From: Polytrichum commune
Taxonomy: Eukaryota > Streptophyta > Polytrichopsida > Polytrichales > Polytrichaceae
NCBI GenBank assembly: GCA_950295325.1
Contig: OX485807.1
Coordinates: 4,030,501-4,094,500, forward strand
Length of the DNA: 64,000 nt
Direction: 5' to 3'
Part shown: in pieces, positions 33,750-45,000 of the stretch
How the letters are laid out: each line of letters opens with the position of its first letter
Position numbering within the stretch: the first letter of the stretch is position 1
Position numbers and translations under genes: made by a program
Notes under the pieces: generated by a model
The model's input: only the letters and a program-made list of their open reading frames with translations
What the model was told of the DNA's origin: nothing
The model's database searches: none

Positions 33750-36700
33750 TCAAAAGTCTTTGAATTCTGCTCCAGAAAACGACCGGTTATTCTGGCCGCG
33801 ATTTCCTCCACCGCTTGCAATAAATTCCTGTCTTGCTGCTTCCAGTTTCTCCAATTGAAGTGGCACCCATGTTGGGGTATTCCTGCTTACCACCCACAGT
33901 GCCTCATTTGTGGTCTTATGCTTGAAATCCGGACTTTTTGGACTAGCCTGCACATCAGTAAATCCCACGTACTTCAGCAGATGCCTAATGATGGCATAAG
34001 ATTTGCCTGCACCATAACCATAATACATGACCAGATTACTCCATTAATTTGAAAAAATCCAAAGAATGAGAATGACATAATCTGACTGGAATTAAGCTGT
34101 TATTCTGTATGTATTGAACTTCATCTTATAGCTCTCACCTTCTTGGCTCTGTTATCCCACCATTGTCTGGGGTCTGAAAAGTACTCATTCCAAAGCCTTT
34201 CCACGTCTGGGCTTCCAGGTGCACGTGGCTTTGAGCCTGTATCAGCACAGCCACAACAGAAGGCACATGTAAATACAGGACAGTTCTGGCATCCCGGAAT
34301 ATGGCCCCAAATATCAAAGCAAGTGATCAAGGAGCCTAAAGAAAAGTGAAAGAACAGAACAGTTAATGAGCAAGAGCACATGATAGAACACTTAAAAGTA
34401 ATCCATGAATATTTTGAACTGTAGGAGCTGATCTTAGTGCTGAAAGGTCAATTGGGCCCAATTTGCTCCTTGAGTCAGTCAAATGGGAGTTGCTTGAGCA
34501 TCCAAAAACCCAATTATGACAATATAGGGCTTCATGGAGAACAATGAACCTTAAACATAATGCTCTCTGATGCAAACGTTGATAGTGCAGAAAACACAAC
34601 AAACCTTCATTGACCCCAACCAGAGCAGTTTTTAAAATCTACCTACTCTAATATCAAGGTAGTTCCATCAAAACATCGGACAGAGGAATCAATCACTACA
34701 GCAATTCACATAGTTTAGAAGCACTAATGTTTCAGAATATATTTTACCACCCCTCACATTGGTGCCACAACCCTAGGGATTTCCTTGTGCTGAAGCAAAA
34801 TGAGAAGTTCCAGTCCAAAATACACCTCTGATTTCCTGCACTGATCCTTTACCCACACTAAATTGCAAATTTGGTGTAATTGCAAATTGCGCAAGTTTCT
34901 AAAATTGAATTATACGTTAATTGGATGTAGATCTACACACCTCGAAATCTTGATATGATATCTATAGGGTATCATGTAAGAATGACAACCCCAAATATTT
35001 TTCAGACCAGGAAAAACCAATACAAAGGAGACATGCCTTCCCAAGCCAAAGTGCCTCAGACCTGTAAGGATTTAATGATGGGAATTGCCTTGGTTGGGCG
35101 GAAGTTTAATCTAAATAAAACTTCGTTGTGAAAGCTCCTATTCTACAGCAAGTTTGCAACATTTGAATGCATACTGATATTTTGAATCAGATCATAGTTG
35201 CTGCATGCCCCACAAACTTGAACGCACCCATGAAGCTATTATCCATTCTCTGAGTTGATTGCTGCTTTGCAACTATATGAGAACATAAAAATTATGCTAT
35301 ACACAAGACCAACAAGAGACTGGTGGTCAATAAACAGTTAACAAGACTCCATGACTTGCTTGCCTCTCACAAAGATTTGTAAGATTCACCTGAACTTTGG
35401 GTTCCTCGTGATTGTGTCGATTGTGTTGGTTGTGCCCATGATGAGGAGGTGTTCCGACCAGACCCTTGTACAGCACCTTGAGAAAATCCTGGTGTAGTAG
35501 CACTTCGGGTATCTTCCACAAAGTGCACATTTTGCACCATAACCTAAACCACCAAATGCAACAATCTAAGAAGGTCAGCAGCCTGCCCTTGCGCCACACT
35601 CCATGAAGGGGAAAGGTAGTAAGGGTATAACCATATCTCCAATACAACTACTTATTACATTTGTCAATACAGTCAACTAGAACTGCCCATCACCTGACTC
35701 ACGAATTCTCTACAGCTAGTACAAGGAATTCAAATCTGAACATCAACTTCAGGATCCAAATTTTACACACCTTAGCAGTTCTTTGGTTTACTTCATTCTT
35801 CATATATGTGTCAACCACCACACGCCCTGTTACATACACCCTATCCCCTTTCTTCAAGTGGTGTCCTGCAATCTCTGCTAGAGAATCCCAGAACTCCATC
35901 TCAAACCTGCAAACAAACATTATTCTCAGTTTATCTTCAAAGGCAATCTCATCACAATCATGTGCAAAAGTTTATTGATAAACTTCAAAAAAAAATCTTG
36001 CGTAGCCAAAACCAAGCAATGAAATTATCGATCTCCCACCTCTAAACCCCTATTTCCAGAAGCCTGCATTTGCTCTTCGCATATCACAAGGTCCAGTCAC
36101 GGGAGACCTCCACCTCCCAAAACATTGGCTCCCGACGTACCAAAGGAAAACCCATCCCCACAGAAAGGGGTCGCTTAAATCAATGTCCCATGGGAACTGC
36201 GCAATTCAGCCACCTAAGGCCGGAATAGTGCTCGAATGGGTGACCTTCTGGTGCACTTGATTTCTAGTGCACCCTACCATCAATTATGGTCCACCCAATC
36301 ATACAGTAGGTGTACAGTAGGTGCAGCGGGTATTTTCAACCAACCATGTGTGGGAACCTAGGGGCTTGCCCTTGCGGGAGCGATAAATAAGTGCAAAGCC
36401 ATCTGTTCAAGGTTTTGAAGGTGTTCAAAATGAAGACATATTGTTAAGTCTGCGGGGCCTCTAATACTCGTGATATTCCTGATCCCTGTTTCGGGATTCC
36501 ATGTAGACTTAGACCAACTTGAATATAAAGCATAAATTCATGATTTACGCCGGTGGCAGCATCATCGAAGTCATCTTTCTTTTCTTTCAATTATTCTTTC
36601 TTTCCCCATAGAATTTCACATAATTAGCAAACCTCAAATCAACAGAATTTGGGTTTTAGGAGAAATTAAATTTACCAGCTGGGTGCTTCGTCTTTCTTGG

Positions 36701-37163
36701 AGGGCTTCGACACGGCAAGACTAGACTTAGCCACCACTTTGCCTGTATCCAAATATTTAATCTCCATGTCACGGCCAACATTTCCAATTAAGTGCACTGT
36801 ATTGGCCAAATCTTTCGTCCACGCCACAGTACTCGGTCTAGGAAACTCATTACTATCCAACTCCACTTCGTGCCCTTCAAAACCCCGTCCAAAACCCTCG
36901 GTATCCTCCGGCTTCCACTGGCCTGCTATAGGTTTATAGTTCTGCATATACGACCTCGATGGCACCCCACTCGCATTGGCCACAACCACAGGCGAACGCA
37001 AAGAGGAAATCAAACACCGCCGCGAAGCTGTTAACCCTAACCCTGGCTTGAGCGCCCTGGTGAGCGACATCGAGACCGAGGCGCCGGAACAGGTTGCTTG
37101 AATCACTGCCGCAGCTCCAACTGCTCTTACCACAACAGCCGACTGCGCAACTGCCATCATCAT
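33750..37163 (-). CDS. OSB: Organellar single-stranded DNA-binding protein (OSB-like), 5 exons
   Basis: Five exons join in phase: 37163-36676, 35906-35771, 35543-35390, 34236-34139 and 33947-33750 (488, 136, 154, 98 and 198 nt), giving 357 residues. All introns are GT..AG. The N-terminus is rich in Ala, Ser, Arg and Val with few acids, as in a mitochondrial or plastid transit peptide (about 1-65). Residues about 118-220 form an OB-fold, with V-H-L-I-G-N-V-G-R-D, W-F-E-M-E-F-W-D and K-K-G-D-R-V-Y-V-T-G-R. A Ser/Thr/Gln-rich linker follows. One PDF motif spans about 272-311, with R-L-W-N-E-Y-F, W-W-D-N-R and S-P-D-F-K-H-K. OSB proteins bind single-stranded DNA and, in Arabidopsis, restrain ectopic recombination of mitochondrial DNA. 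The ATG at 37163 is the first of three consecutive ATGs. Organelle targeting is inferred. No break is seen. Confidence 0.92.
36184..36276 (+). repeat. 5S rRNA-like segment inside OSB intron 1 (Cassandra-like TRIM or 5S-derived SINE)
   Basis: From TGTCCCATGGGAACTGCGC through ATAGTGCTCGAATGGGTGAC, the sequence aligns without gaps over about 68 bases with plant 5S rRNA from its middle to the 3' control region. By eye, 23 of 28 bases match in the last part, and about two thirds overall. A hairpin with GTGCAC...GTGCACCC follows where 5S ends in GTTGCACCCC. The segment lies opposite to the OSB gene. Cassandra TRIM elements carry a 5S-derived pol III promoter in their LTRs, which makes them the best candidate. 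I found no LTR ends. Confidence 0.55.
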
Positions 37164-39601
37164 TCACTCCGAGGAACCCTAAAATGCACCAAATTCCCAA
37201 TTACGTAACCCTAGGCAGGTAGAATTAACACCTGTGATGCAAATTGCCAACAATTGAGCACCACATAGCTGCTCAGGGTTGTGTTCTTGTTCATGTGTGA
37301 CGGCGCCGTACCATTCCGTTAAGTTACAGCGAGTGGTGCTGCCATGGGAATGCGCGTTATGGTGATGGCGGTTCGTGTGGCAGAACCGCAAGCGGGAAGG
37401 GCGGTTGAGGAGGATGGATAGGGTTTTGGAGCTTCGACCGAATTCCGTTGCGTGCTTGCGAAGATACCGTTCATTCTGAGATGGTTAAGTTACATGGGCC
37501 CATATGTTCATCCAAGTAGTTGGTATCTTTCCATCACTCTATGTAAGGTATGTGGTGTTATTTGGTTCGTTTTCCATGTTCTTCAACTTCTACCGATTAG
37601 ATTAACACAACAAAAATCGTGTTGCATTAGCAAATCTACAATGAAACATCTGCAAAAATCGGATTGAAAATCGGACCATCCCTAATTTAGTTATGGGTAT
37701 TGGAAGATCATGTTTGTTGATTTCTTAACTAAATACATAGGTCCTCTCAATTCTGTTCATTATTGAGTATAGAGTAGTTATTAAGGTAGTGGTGCCAATT
37801 TCCGTCCAAATTTCAGATGTGCCTAGTTGGGATGCTGAAACTATTTTTTTTTTAAAATTTTGAGCGCTCCGCAAAGCTGGTGCAAGAGCAACTATGAAAA
37901 AATCAAAATTTTCCAGCATGTCTATGATTTCCTACAAAATTTTAAAGGAAACCTTGTAGAGTGACCAACACTCGCACATAGGGTACATGGTATATCCACA
38001 GGCTGGATTTCTAAAACCGACCACTGGCAGCCAATGAAATGCTGGCAGCGCTGTGAACGGTCGACTTTAGGACCCGCACGGAAATTGGCACCCCTACCTT
38101 AATAGTGAAGATGTCGTCAATCTCTTTCAAACATGTGTCTTTTTTATGTATGCTCATTGATTTTCACCGAACGGCGTACCAATCAAATATAGGGGTCGAT
38201 TTAAGAAAACAAGCCACTTAAAGACCCATCTACCTTACATCAATGTATTAGTTTACATATTATGCAGTGAGGGTGGTGGTCAAGATGGAAGATAGACGTG
38301 CTTGATTCAATTACTTATCTTGATCAGACACCTATATTTGAGTGGTATGTGGTTAGATGTGGCTTCAAGAATGGGCTCCAAAAAGACATGTATTTACCTG
38401 TCATGACCCCTTGTGTTTTTGCGTATTTTTGAAGTTTGTATTTATATAATGAGATTTGCAAGCTTGCTTTATAAAACATTTATCAAAAAAATTGTTGACA
38501 CAAAGTTGAAGAACAAATCCATATGGTTGAACCTTCTATACAAGGCCATGAGCTTCGTATAAGGCTACATTTTCAAAGCAAGAACCTTAAGAAAGCCTTA
38601 ATAAAAATGGAAATTGACATTGAGTTTGCTTGAATATTTATAGATATGTTCATCTTATAAACACTTATGATTGTGTTGTAATATACATAAAAGAACATGA
38701 TCATATGTACAGTGTGTGAACAACATTTGTTGATATATTTGACAACTTGTTCTTTAGTTCGTCGATTATGATTTTTGGTTTTGTCTTTTACATAACCATC
38801 TTGGTGATGCACCTACTAAATTTGAAACAAATTTGATATAAATTGCATTTCTTATGGTGTATTTCCATTTAATGCTTTGAAAATTGATATTTAGATCACT
38901 TCAACTAATTCTTCATATATTTTAATATTTTTCTTGAATAGAGAAAATTATACACAACAAATCATCTTTAAATATAAACATCGCTTGAGGGTTGAAAGCC
39001 AATACTTTTTATGAATATAGTGATTCCGTTGGGAAACCTGTTCATCATTTTGGAGGGTGTCTATGAGCTCAATAAAAAATCATAAATAATATAGGAAACC
39101 CAAATCCACATTTCAAAACATCATTATGAAGTAAACCTTGCACACTCTGGAAAAATTTATTATCTTCTCAAAAAGGGCATCCAACCGGTGCTAAGGAGGT
39201 GGTACCCCCGAGCTCAAGACCACAAAATTCTTGTTCAATTCCCACAAAAAGAACAAAATATGAACAAGTTTTGAAAATATTTTAGGAAAAGGGTGGTTGG
39301 TGAAAATTCGAAGCGGTACATTTGCACACAAGGTTGGCTAACATCCGACACACATTGGCACCCGATGCAATACCCAAGCGAACCCCATACCCGGATACTA
39401 GGGATTGGTACTCAAGTGGATACCTAGCTAGGCCTCCATAGTTGGGTCCGAGATTGATACCCGACATAACGGGGTATCATTGTGGTGCGTGAATTAGTAA
39501 ATTTTGGTTTTATGCAAGTGTTTTTGAAGGTTTTTAGAATATTCAAGTGTTTCCTTTTGAGTTAGGACATTTGTGCTCTCGCATTACTAAGTTTCTTATC
39601 T
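37164..39601. other. OSB upstream region and non-genic stretch
   Basis: The first 270 bases upstream of the OSB ATG are GC-richer and presumably hold its 5'UTR and promoter; a CCCTAGG/AACCCTA-like word lies near 37208. Beyond about 37450 the DNA is AT-rich, with no gene recognised. A tRNA-like box B (GTTCAATTCCC) near 39233 follows GGTGGTACCCCCGAG and may be another SINE head. Confidence 0.35.
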
Positions 39602-40050
39602 CCACTTGTGATAAGGTCGAAAGGTTCTTGCAGGGCTCAAGGAAGATGTTAAAAACAAAGTCTTGGTGGATCCAAAAGAAAATGGTGGTCCTTGGAAGGG
39701 CATCAAACGCCTCATTCACTATGCACTCACTATTGATGCCAAGTATGCTCAAGCCGCAAAAAGGAGAGAGGATACCAAGCCTTGATCCAACATGATGTCA
39801 ACAAAGGGACTTGTTAATTCTAGACATGTACATGGAAGAGAGATTTGTCGGTCACACTCCCGCCACTCCAATGTTTAGAAGGGAAAACTGGAAAGGAGCA
39901 ATCCACAAAAAATGCAAACATGAAGGTCGAACATTGCTTTATTTGCCATCAAGATGATCATATTGCCCATAATTTTCCTTAGAAAAAAGACATAGCACCC
40001 AAGACTTTAGATATAACAAAGAAGTTTTTTCTCAAGTCTGGCACTTAGAC
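39602..40050 (+). pseudogene. Broken retrotransposon Gag fragment with damaged zinc knuckle
   Basis: A frame starting near F-L-x-G and L-K-E-D-V-K-N-K-V-L-V-D-P reads on through L-I-H-Y-A-L-T-I-D-A-K-Y-A-Q-A-A-K, typical of the Gag core of plant LTR elements, until a TGA at about 39784. After further stops, C-F-I-C-H-Q-D-D-H-I-A-H-N-F resembles a C-x2-C-x4-H-x4-C knuckle whose last Cys is now Phe. The first 55 or so bases are in a neighbouring frame. No LTR or pol is visible nearby. Copia or Ty3 origin cannot be decided. Confidence 0.55.
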
Positions 40051-42008
40051 AATGAGTCAAGTTTCAGAACAATTATTTGATTTACTAGCTATTAAGTGTG
40101 GTGGAAGTTATCTAGGGTAAACCCAATAAGCAATTTGATGTAATTGTGTGTGATATTTTGAATAAAGACATCATTTTTTTAACTTTGTTAGTCCCACGAA
40201 AGGTTCTTTAATGATGAAAATTCTAATGTATTTGGGACTTGTTCATTAATTATTCTCTCATCAAAGGATTTGCAAAATTTATTAAGGGCCTATAATTTGT
40301 TGCAACACTGTCCACACATTGCTTTGTGAGTTATGTTTTGCTAATTCCTTCAGGTTGAAAGTAAAGAAATGTAATAACACTTTGGTATAAGGCAATGGTG
40401 ATCAGGTTCATATGGACAGACATATTAAAATCCATGTTAAAATACAACACTATCATAATTAAATTAGTTGCCTTGTCTCACAGTTGAGCAATGATATGAC
40501 CTGATATTGAACAACGATTGGCTAGCACAACACAAGGCATGCTTGAATTGTCAACTTGAATGTTGCATGTTTTATAAGGGCCATTATAAAATAATGGTGT
40601 ATGTGAACCCAATGCAAAGTCATAGTACAAATCCCCAAATGCTCATTGCATAAGAGATTGAATGCTCAATCACCAAATTTGAAACCTCAAACATGTTCAA
40701 AAAATCTGGGAGGTTGTCATCACGATTTCTTTGCCAACACCCATGTTGTTCTCAAATCTTTGTCAGATACATTGAATGGGCTGTTTTGAATTGTGGAGAC
40801 TAGAAAGAGCTTTCCACCACCAAATTCTTCTCTGATCTGCCCAGAATCGACCGATTTGTCACCTCCTTGTATGATGCGAAGCATTTACCCTGTTGCAACT
40901 GTTCTATCAGTCAGAAGAACATGAAAACAATCAATCACTTGTAGCTGGCAACACCATGTAGTAGGAGACTGTCTCCATCTGTTGTGCAAACTTTGGGCAA
41001 GTCAGAAGCATAAAAAGTGACCATAAGAATTAGACGGACATGTAAAATTCCATTGGCTGCAATTCAAAGAATGCTCTTTGAATCTCAAGAGCAAGTTTTG
41101 TTCCACTCTCACCCTTTCCCTCTCTATATAAGTGAGGATTCTAGGCACTGCACTTCTTACAACACAATCTGGTGGCGGGAAGACTCCCATAACCATTTTC
41201 TGGCGTTCCAAGATTGTGGAAGAGGTGATCTCCTAGAGCATAATCTTTGTCATGCTCTGTCCTCGATCTAAGCCGTAGATCTCAATGATTGGAGGGTCTA
41301 CAACAAATGGTGTCCAAATGGTTATGTTTAGTAATCCCAAGTTTCCTGGTCTTTGAGGGTTACCTAATATAATCCACAATGTCACCAATCCGTGTATGAT
41401 CGGCAAGGTTGGTACTCAAATTCTTGAAGAGTGCTTGAATTGTTGCATCCTCATTGTCTTTAGAACAATTGTCACCCCACAAAGCAGTCACGAGGACAAG
41501 TCTTCCAGAGAGGACCTCATCACTCTCTACCCGCAGTTTCCTTGGCTTGTTGCCTCCTACAACCTTCCAGACTCACCACCTCTGTACTGCTCACCTTCTA
41601 CTTGCTCATATTGTACTATAGAAAACCCAAACATGTGGGGTCGACCCTTAAGGTTCCCTACAAACACCTTTAAACAGTCGACCTACATGCCCCGGTGGCC
41701 TTTGCAAACCCTCTGCAAAGCATGATAAGTCCCATCAACCAGCCTACACCAAGAAACTAAGGACACAGAGAGATGGGGTCCCCTTTGCAATACCTCGAGC
41801 CAATTGATTAATTGTACTCATTAGCCTAGCTAAAAACGTTACAATTACAAAGGTAGAACCAGCTAGACGTTACTACCCAATCTCTACAAATAATCTTACA
41901 ATTTGCTTTTCCCTTGAATACGGAACACTGCAGTGTTCCTCAAAATTTTAATTAATTTCCCTCGTGGTGCCTCGAGGCGATCATATTACTATTTGGGTTG
42001 GGCTCCTT
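40051..42008. other. Non-genic stretch downstream of the kinase gene
   Basis: ORFs of about 70-109 codons occur, as at 41396-41725, but none has recognisable content. The part nearest 42009 should hold the 3'UTR of the kinase gene. Confidence 0.4.
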
Positions 42009-45000
42009 TCACACGAATTCCAGCATACTATTGTACGACAAGAGCACCCCATCCTTTTTGAACCCATCATCCTCATCCTCTAAGTTCCGTTCTTCGTCGT
42101 ATGAGAGGCGTGGGGCTGATGAGCTTCTCGAAGTCTTGAACATCATTTTGCTTGATTTTTTTGACTTGCTGCCAAGCTTTTGCTTCGCTGTTCGGCCGCT
42201 AAAACTAGTAGTAGTGTCGCTTTGTGTGTCAGAGACTGAAGTGGGCGAGCTCAGAAGCTTTCCGTAATCGGGCGTCTTTTCGGGCCCGTAATCAGGTGTG
42301 GGGGGCACTGGAGCTGTGTAGGCGGGAAGAATGTCAGGTGTGATTTTCCTCCCTCCCATGCCCGGACCGTATATTGCTTCGTTGTCTTGCGCTGGATCCA
42401 AAATCCGCAGCACCTAATCCCCATCACACCCAAATTTTCAGCAATTTTCAATCCATCACTTCCAAAAGCTTGATTGTAAAGAATCATGCATGGTTATTCT
42501 CTGTACATCATCAACTGTGCACATCTTGAGTGAAATTTGGACATTTTGATCATTTTCGAGATCATGTTAATAATACAACTCCACACCACAGGGATTGTCC
42601 CTGACGCTGCATCACAAATTGGTCTTGATTGTGATAATTCTCAAGAAGCCCTTGGAAATGGTAGTTTATAATAACACCTCTTAAAAAATGCTCTACCCCT
42701 TGGGCATTTCATGGGTTATGCAGTGCTCACCTGAGTCATGCGTGGTCGCATTCCGGGATCTTTTTTGATGCATTGCCTGGCTGCATGCATCATGCAATAC
42801 ATTTCAAAAACGTCATAGTCTCCTTGCTTGAGGCGAGGGTCCACGAGCTGGTCGAGGTCAGGGTTGTCCAACAACGGTCTTGCCTGTAGTGATAAATCAA
42901 AGTAGCAAGGAGTTTATATTAGGATCATTTGATTTATTCACAAGGTTGTTGTCTCTTGTCAATGAAACACTCATCAATGGAGACCACAATGTAGAAAAAA
43001 AAAATGTAAGAACACTATAACCATTATAATCATGCTTGGTAATAAGGCTACCCTAACCTCAACTCCACCTCATCATCGGGATGGCTATAAAGGTTGGGGA
43101 AGGGTCACATTCCCACCCCAATCTTAACCCTGACTTCGGTACCCAACATCTCAAGAATGGATGACAATATAGATCAAGGTTGGAGACATTCCCATTTCAT
43201 CTCAAAACAACCTCAAAATCTCCATAAGATTGAGGTCAATTAAGGTGTTGAGGTTGGGATGGAAATGTCTTTGACCTCAACCTACATTGTCATCCACTAT
43301 CACTATTGAATTATTGGATACTCAAGTTGGGGTGGAAAGGTCTCCGACCTCAACCTAAATTGTCATCTAGTATTGAGATATTGGACATTGAGGTTGGGGT
43401 TGAGTGGGAATGTGGTCCTTCCCCAACCTATATTTCCATAAGGTATTGAGGTTAGGGTTGAGGTGGACTTTGGTTAAACCCTAAACCCTCAAAAACAACT
43501 ATGTGACTAACCCATTCTGTGAGAAGGATCCCTCCTCTGGCGCCTTGGTGGTCCACTGCTTTCCGCCCTGTGATGATCTCCAATAGCACCACACCGAAAG
43601 CATACACGTCTGCTTTCTCTGTGATCTGCCCAGTTTGTGCATACTCTGGGGCAACATAGCTGAGTACACCACCACAACACATGTCAAGTCAATACGTGAT
43701 ACTACCAAATTTTGGAAGGCACAAGTCTTACACACTTTTCCTTGTGAAAGGTTTATTCATTGCAATGAATGTGATAGAACAACTATGAAATTATGTTTGT
43801 TGGTCACCTTAATTTGACCTTCATTCCTTAGCACTAGTATGCCTCTCTCACATACTGAAAAGATTTAGTAGAAGGAAATCAAAACAAGAAAGATATCATG
43901 CCATGACAAACTTGGTAAAGTGTGCAAATTTTCAAGAATTACACTTGTAGAAGGTTGCTCTCTTGTATGTGAGTACGTAGCTACCTTCCATTTTTCAAGC
44001 ATCTAAGTGTTGCGATGACTAACTTGACAGTCAACCGCCCTCCATCCTCAAGAACCTAAGTGTTGCACTAATTAAGCTACTTGGAAAGTCAAACTCCCTA
44101 CTCGCTATGGAGAATACTCGCCCGGCTCTTGCAATTCACCCACAAGTGGAGCCTCCTCCTTGTGATGATACATGAATCAACAACCAATACGATAGGAGAT
44201 TGTTTGTTCTCCACTTCTAGTGCCCCATCTCGCATTGGGATCCCTAAATAAGCTACAAATGTGCAGGCATTGTGACTTACCCCAAAGTACCAAGGACACG
44301 TGTTTCTTCCGCCATCTCTCCGTTCATTTGCCGCCGGGCGAGGCCAAAGTCACCCACCATGGGTGTGAAGTCATGAGTGAGGAGAATGTTGTTGGGTCGC
44401 ATGTCCCGATGGACGATGCAACCCACCCGACACTCTTCGTGCAAGTACCGAAGCGCTCTTGCAGCACCAAGAGCAATCTTCTGTCTGTATTTCCATTGTA
44501 GTCCCTCCTTATTTTTGGCTGCAACATGCGCAGAAAGATGCAATTTAGACCCTAGTGCCTGAGGGGTTGAGCATTTTCCTAATTTCTTGAGAACTACAAG
44601 TATATCACAAAAGAGAAGGTGTGAGGCACCATCAAAGGATCACATCCATATGGATAAATATATTTTTCGTATGGTTTCGTCTTATGATGAATTTAAAAGT
44701 AAAAGAATCGATTCGATAACTTTTCATGATCATAAATCTCATTGTAATAATTAAGAAACTTGTTATGATTGCTTCAAAACAAAAATACTATAAACTAGTG
44801 AAAAATCACAAAAATAATATGATCTTGAAGTGATCAAACTATCAAAATGTATCTTAAGATGTGAACATTTCAAAAGGCATAGAGAATAACCCATTGATGA
44901 AGCTTTTATCACCAAGCTTTTGGAGGAGATAGACAATTTCAATAGCTACATCTTAGTCAAGAAAAGCCGTTTACAAAATACTTGTTTTTGGGCAAGCTAG

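Noticed and set aside
41396-41725. 109-codon ORF between Gag relic and kinase gene
   Set aside because: No recognisable domain or homologous neighbour copy; length is expected by chance in 64 kb.
43473-43490. Telomere-like TAAACCCTAAACCCT
   Set aside because: Only two units within an intron; short telo-box-like words are common in plants.
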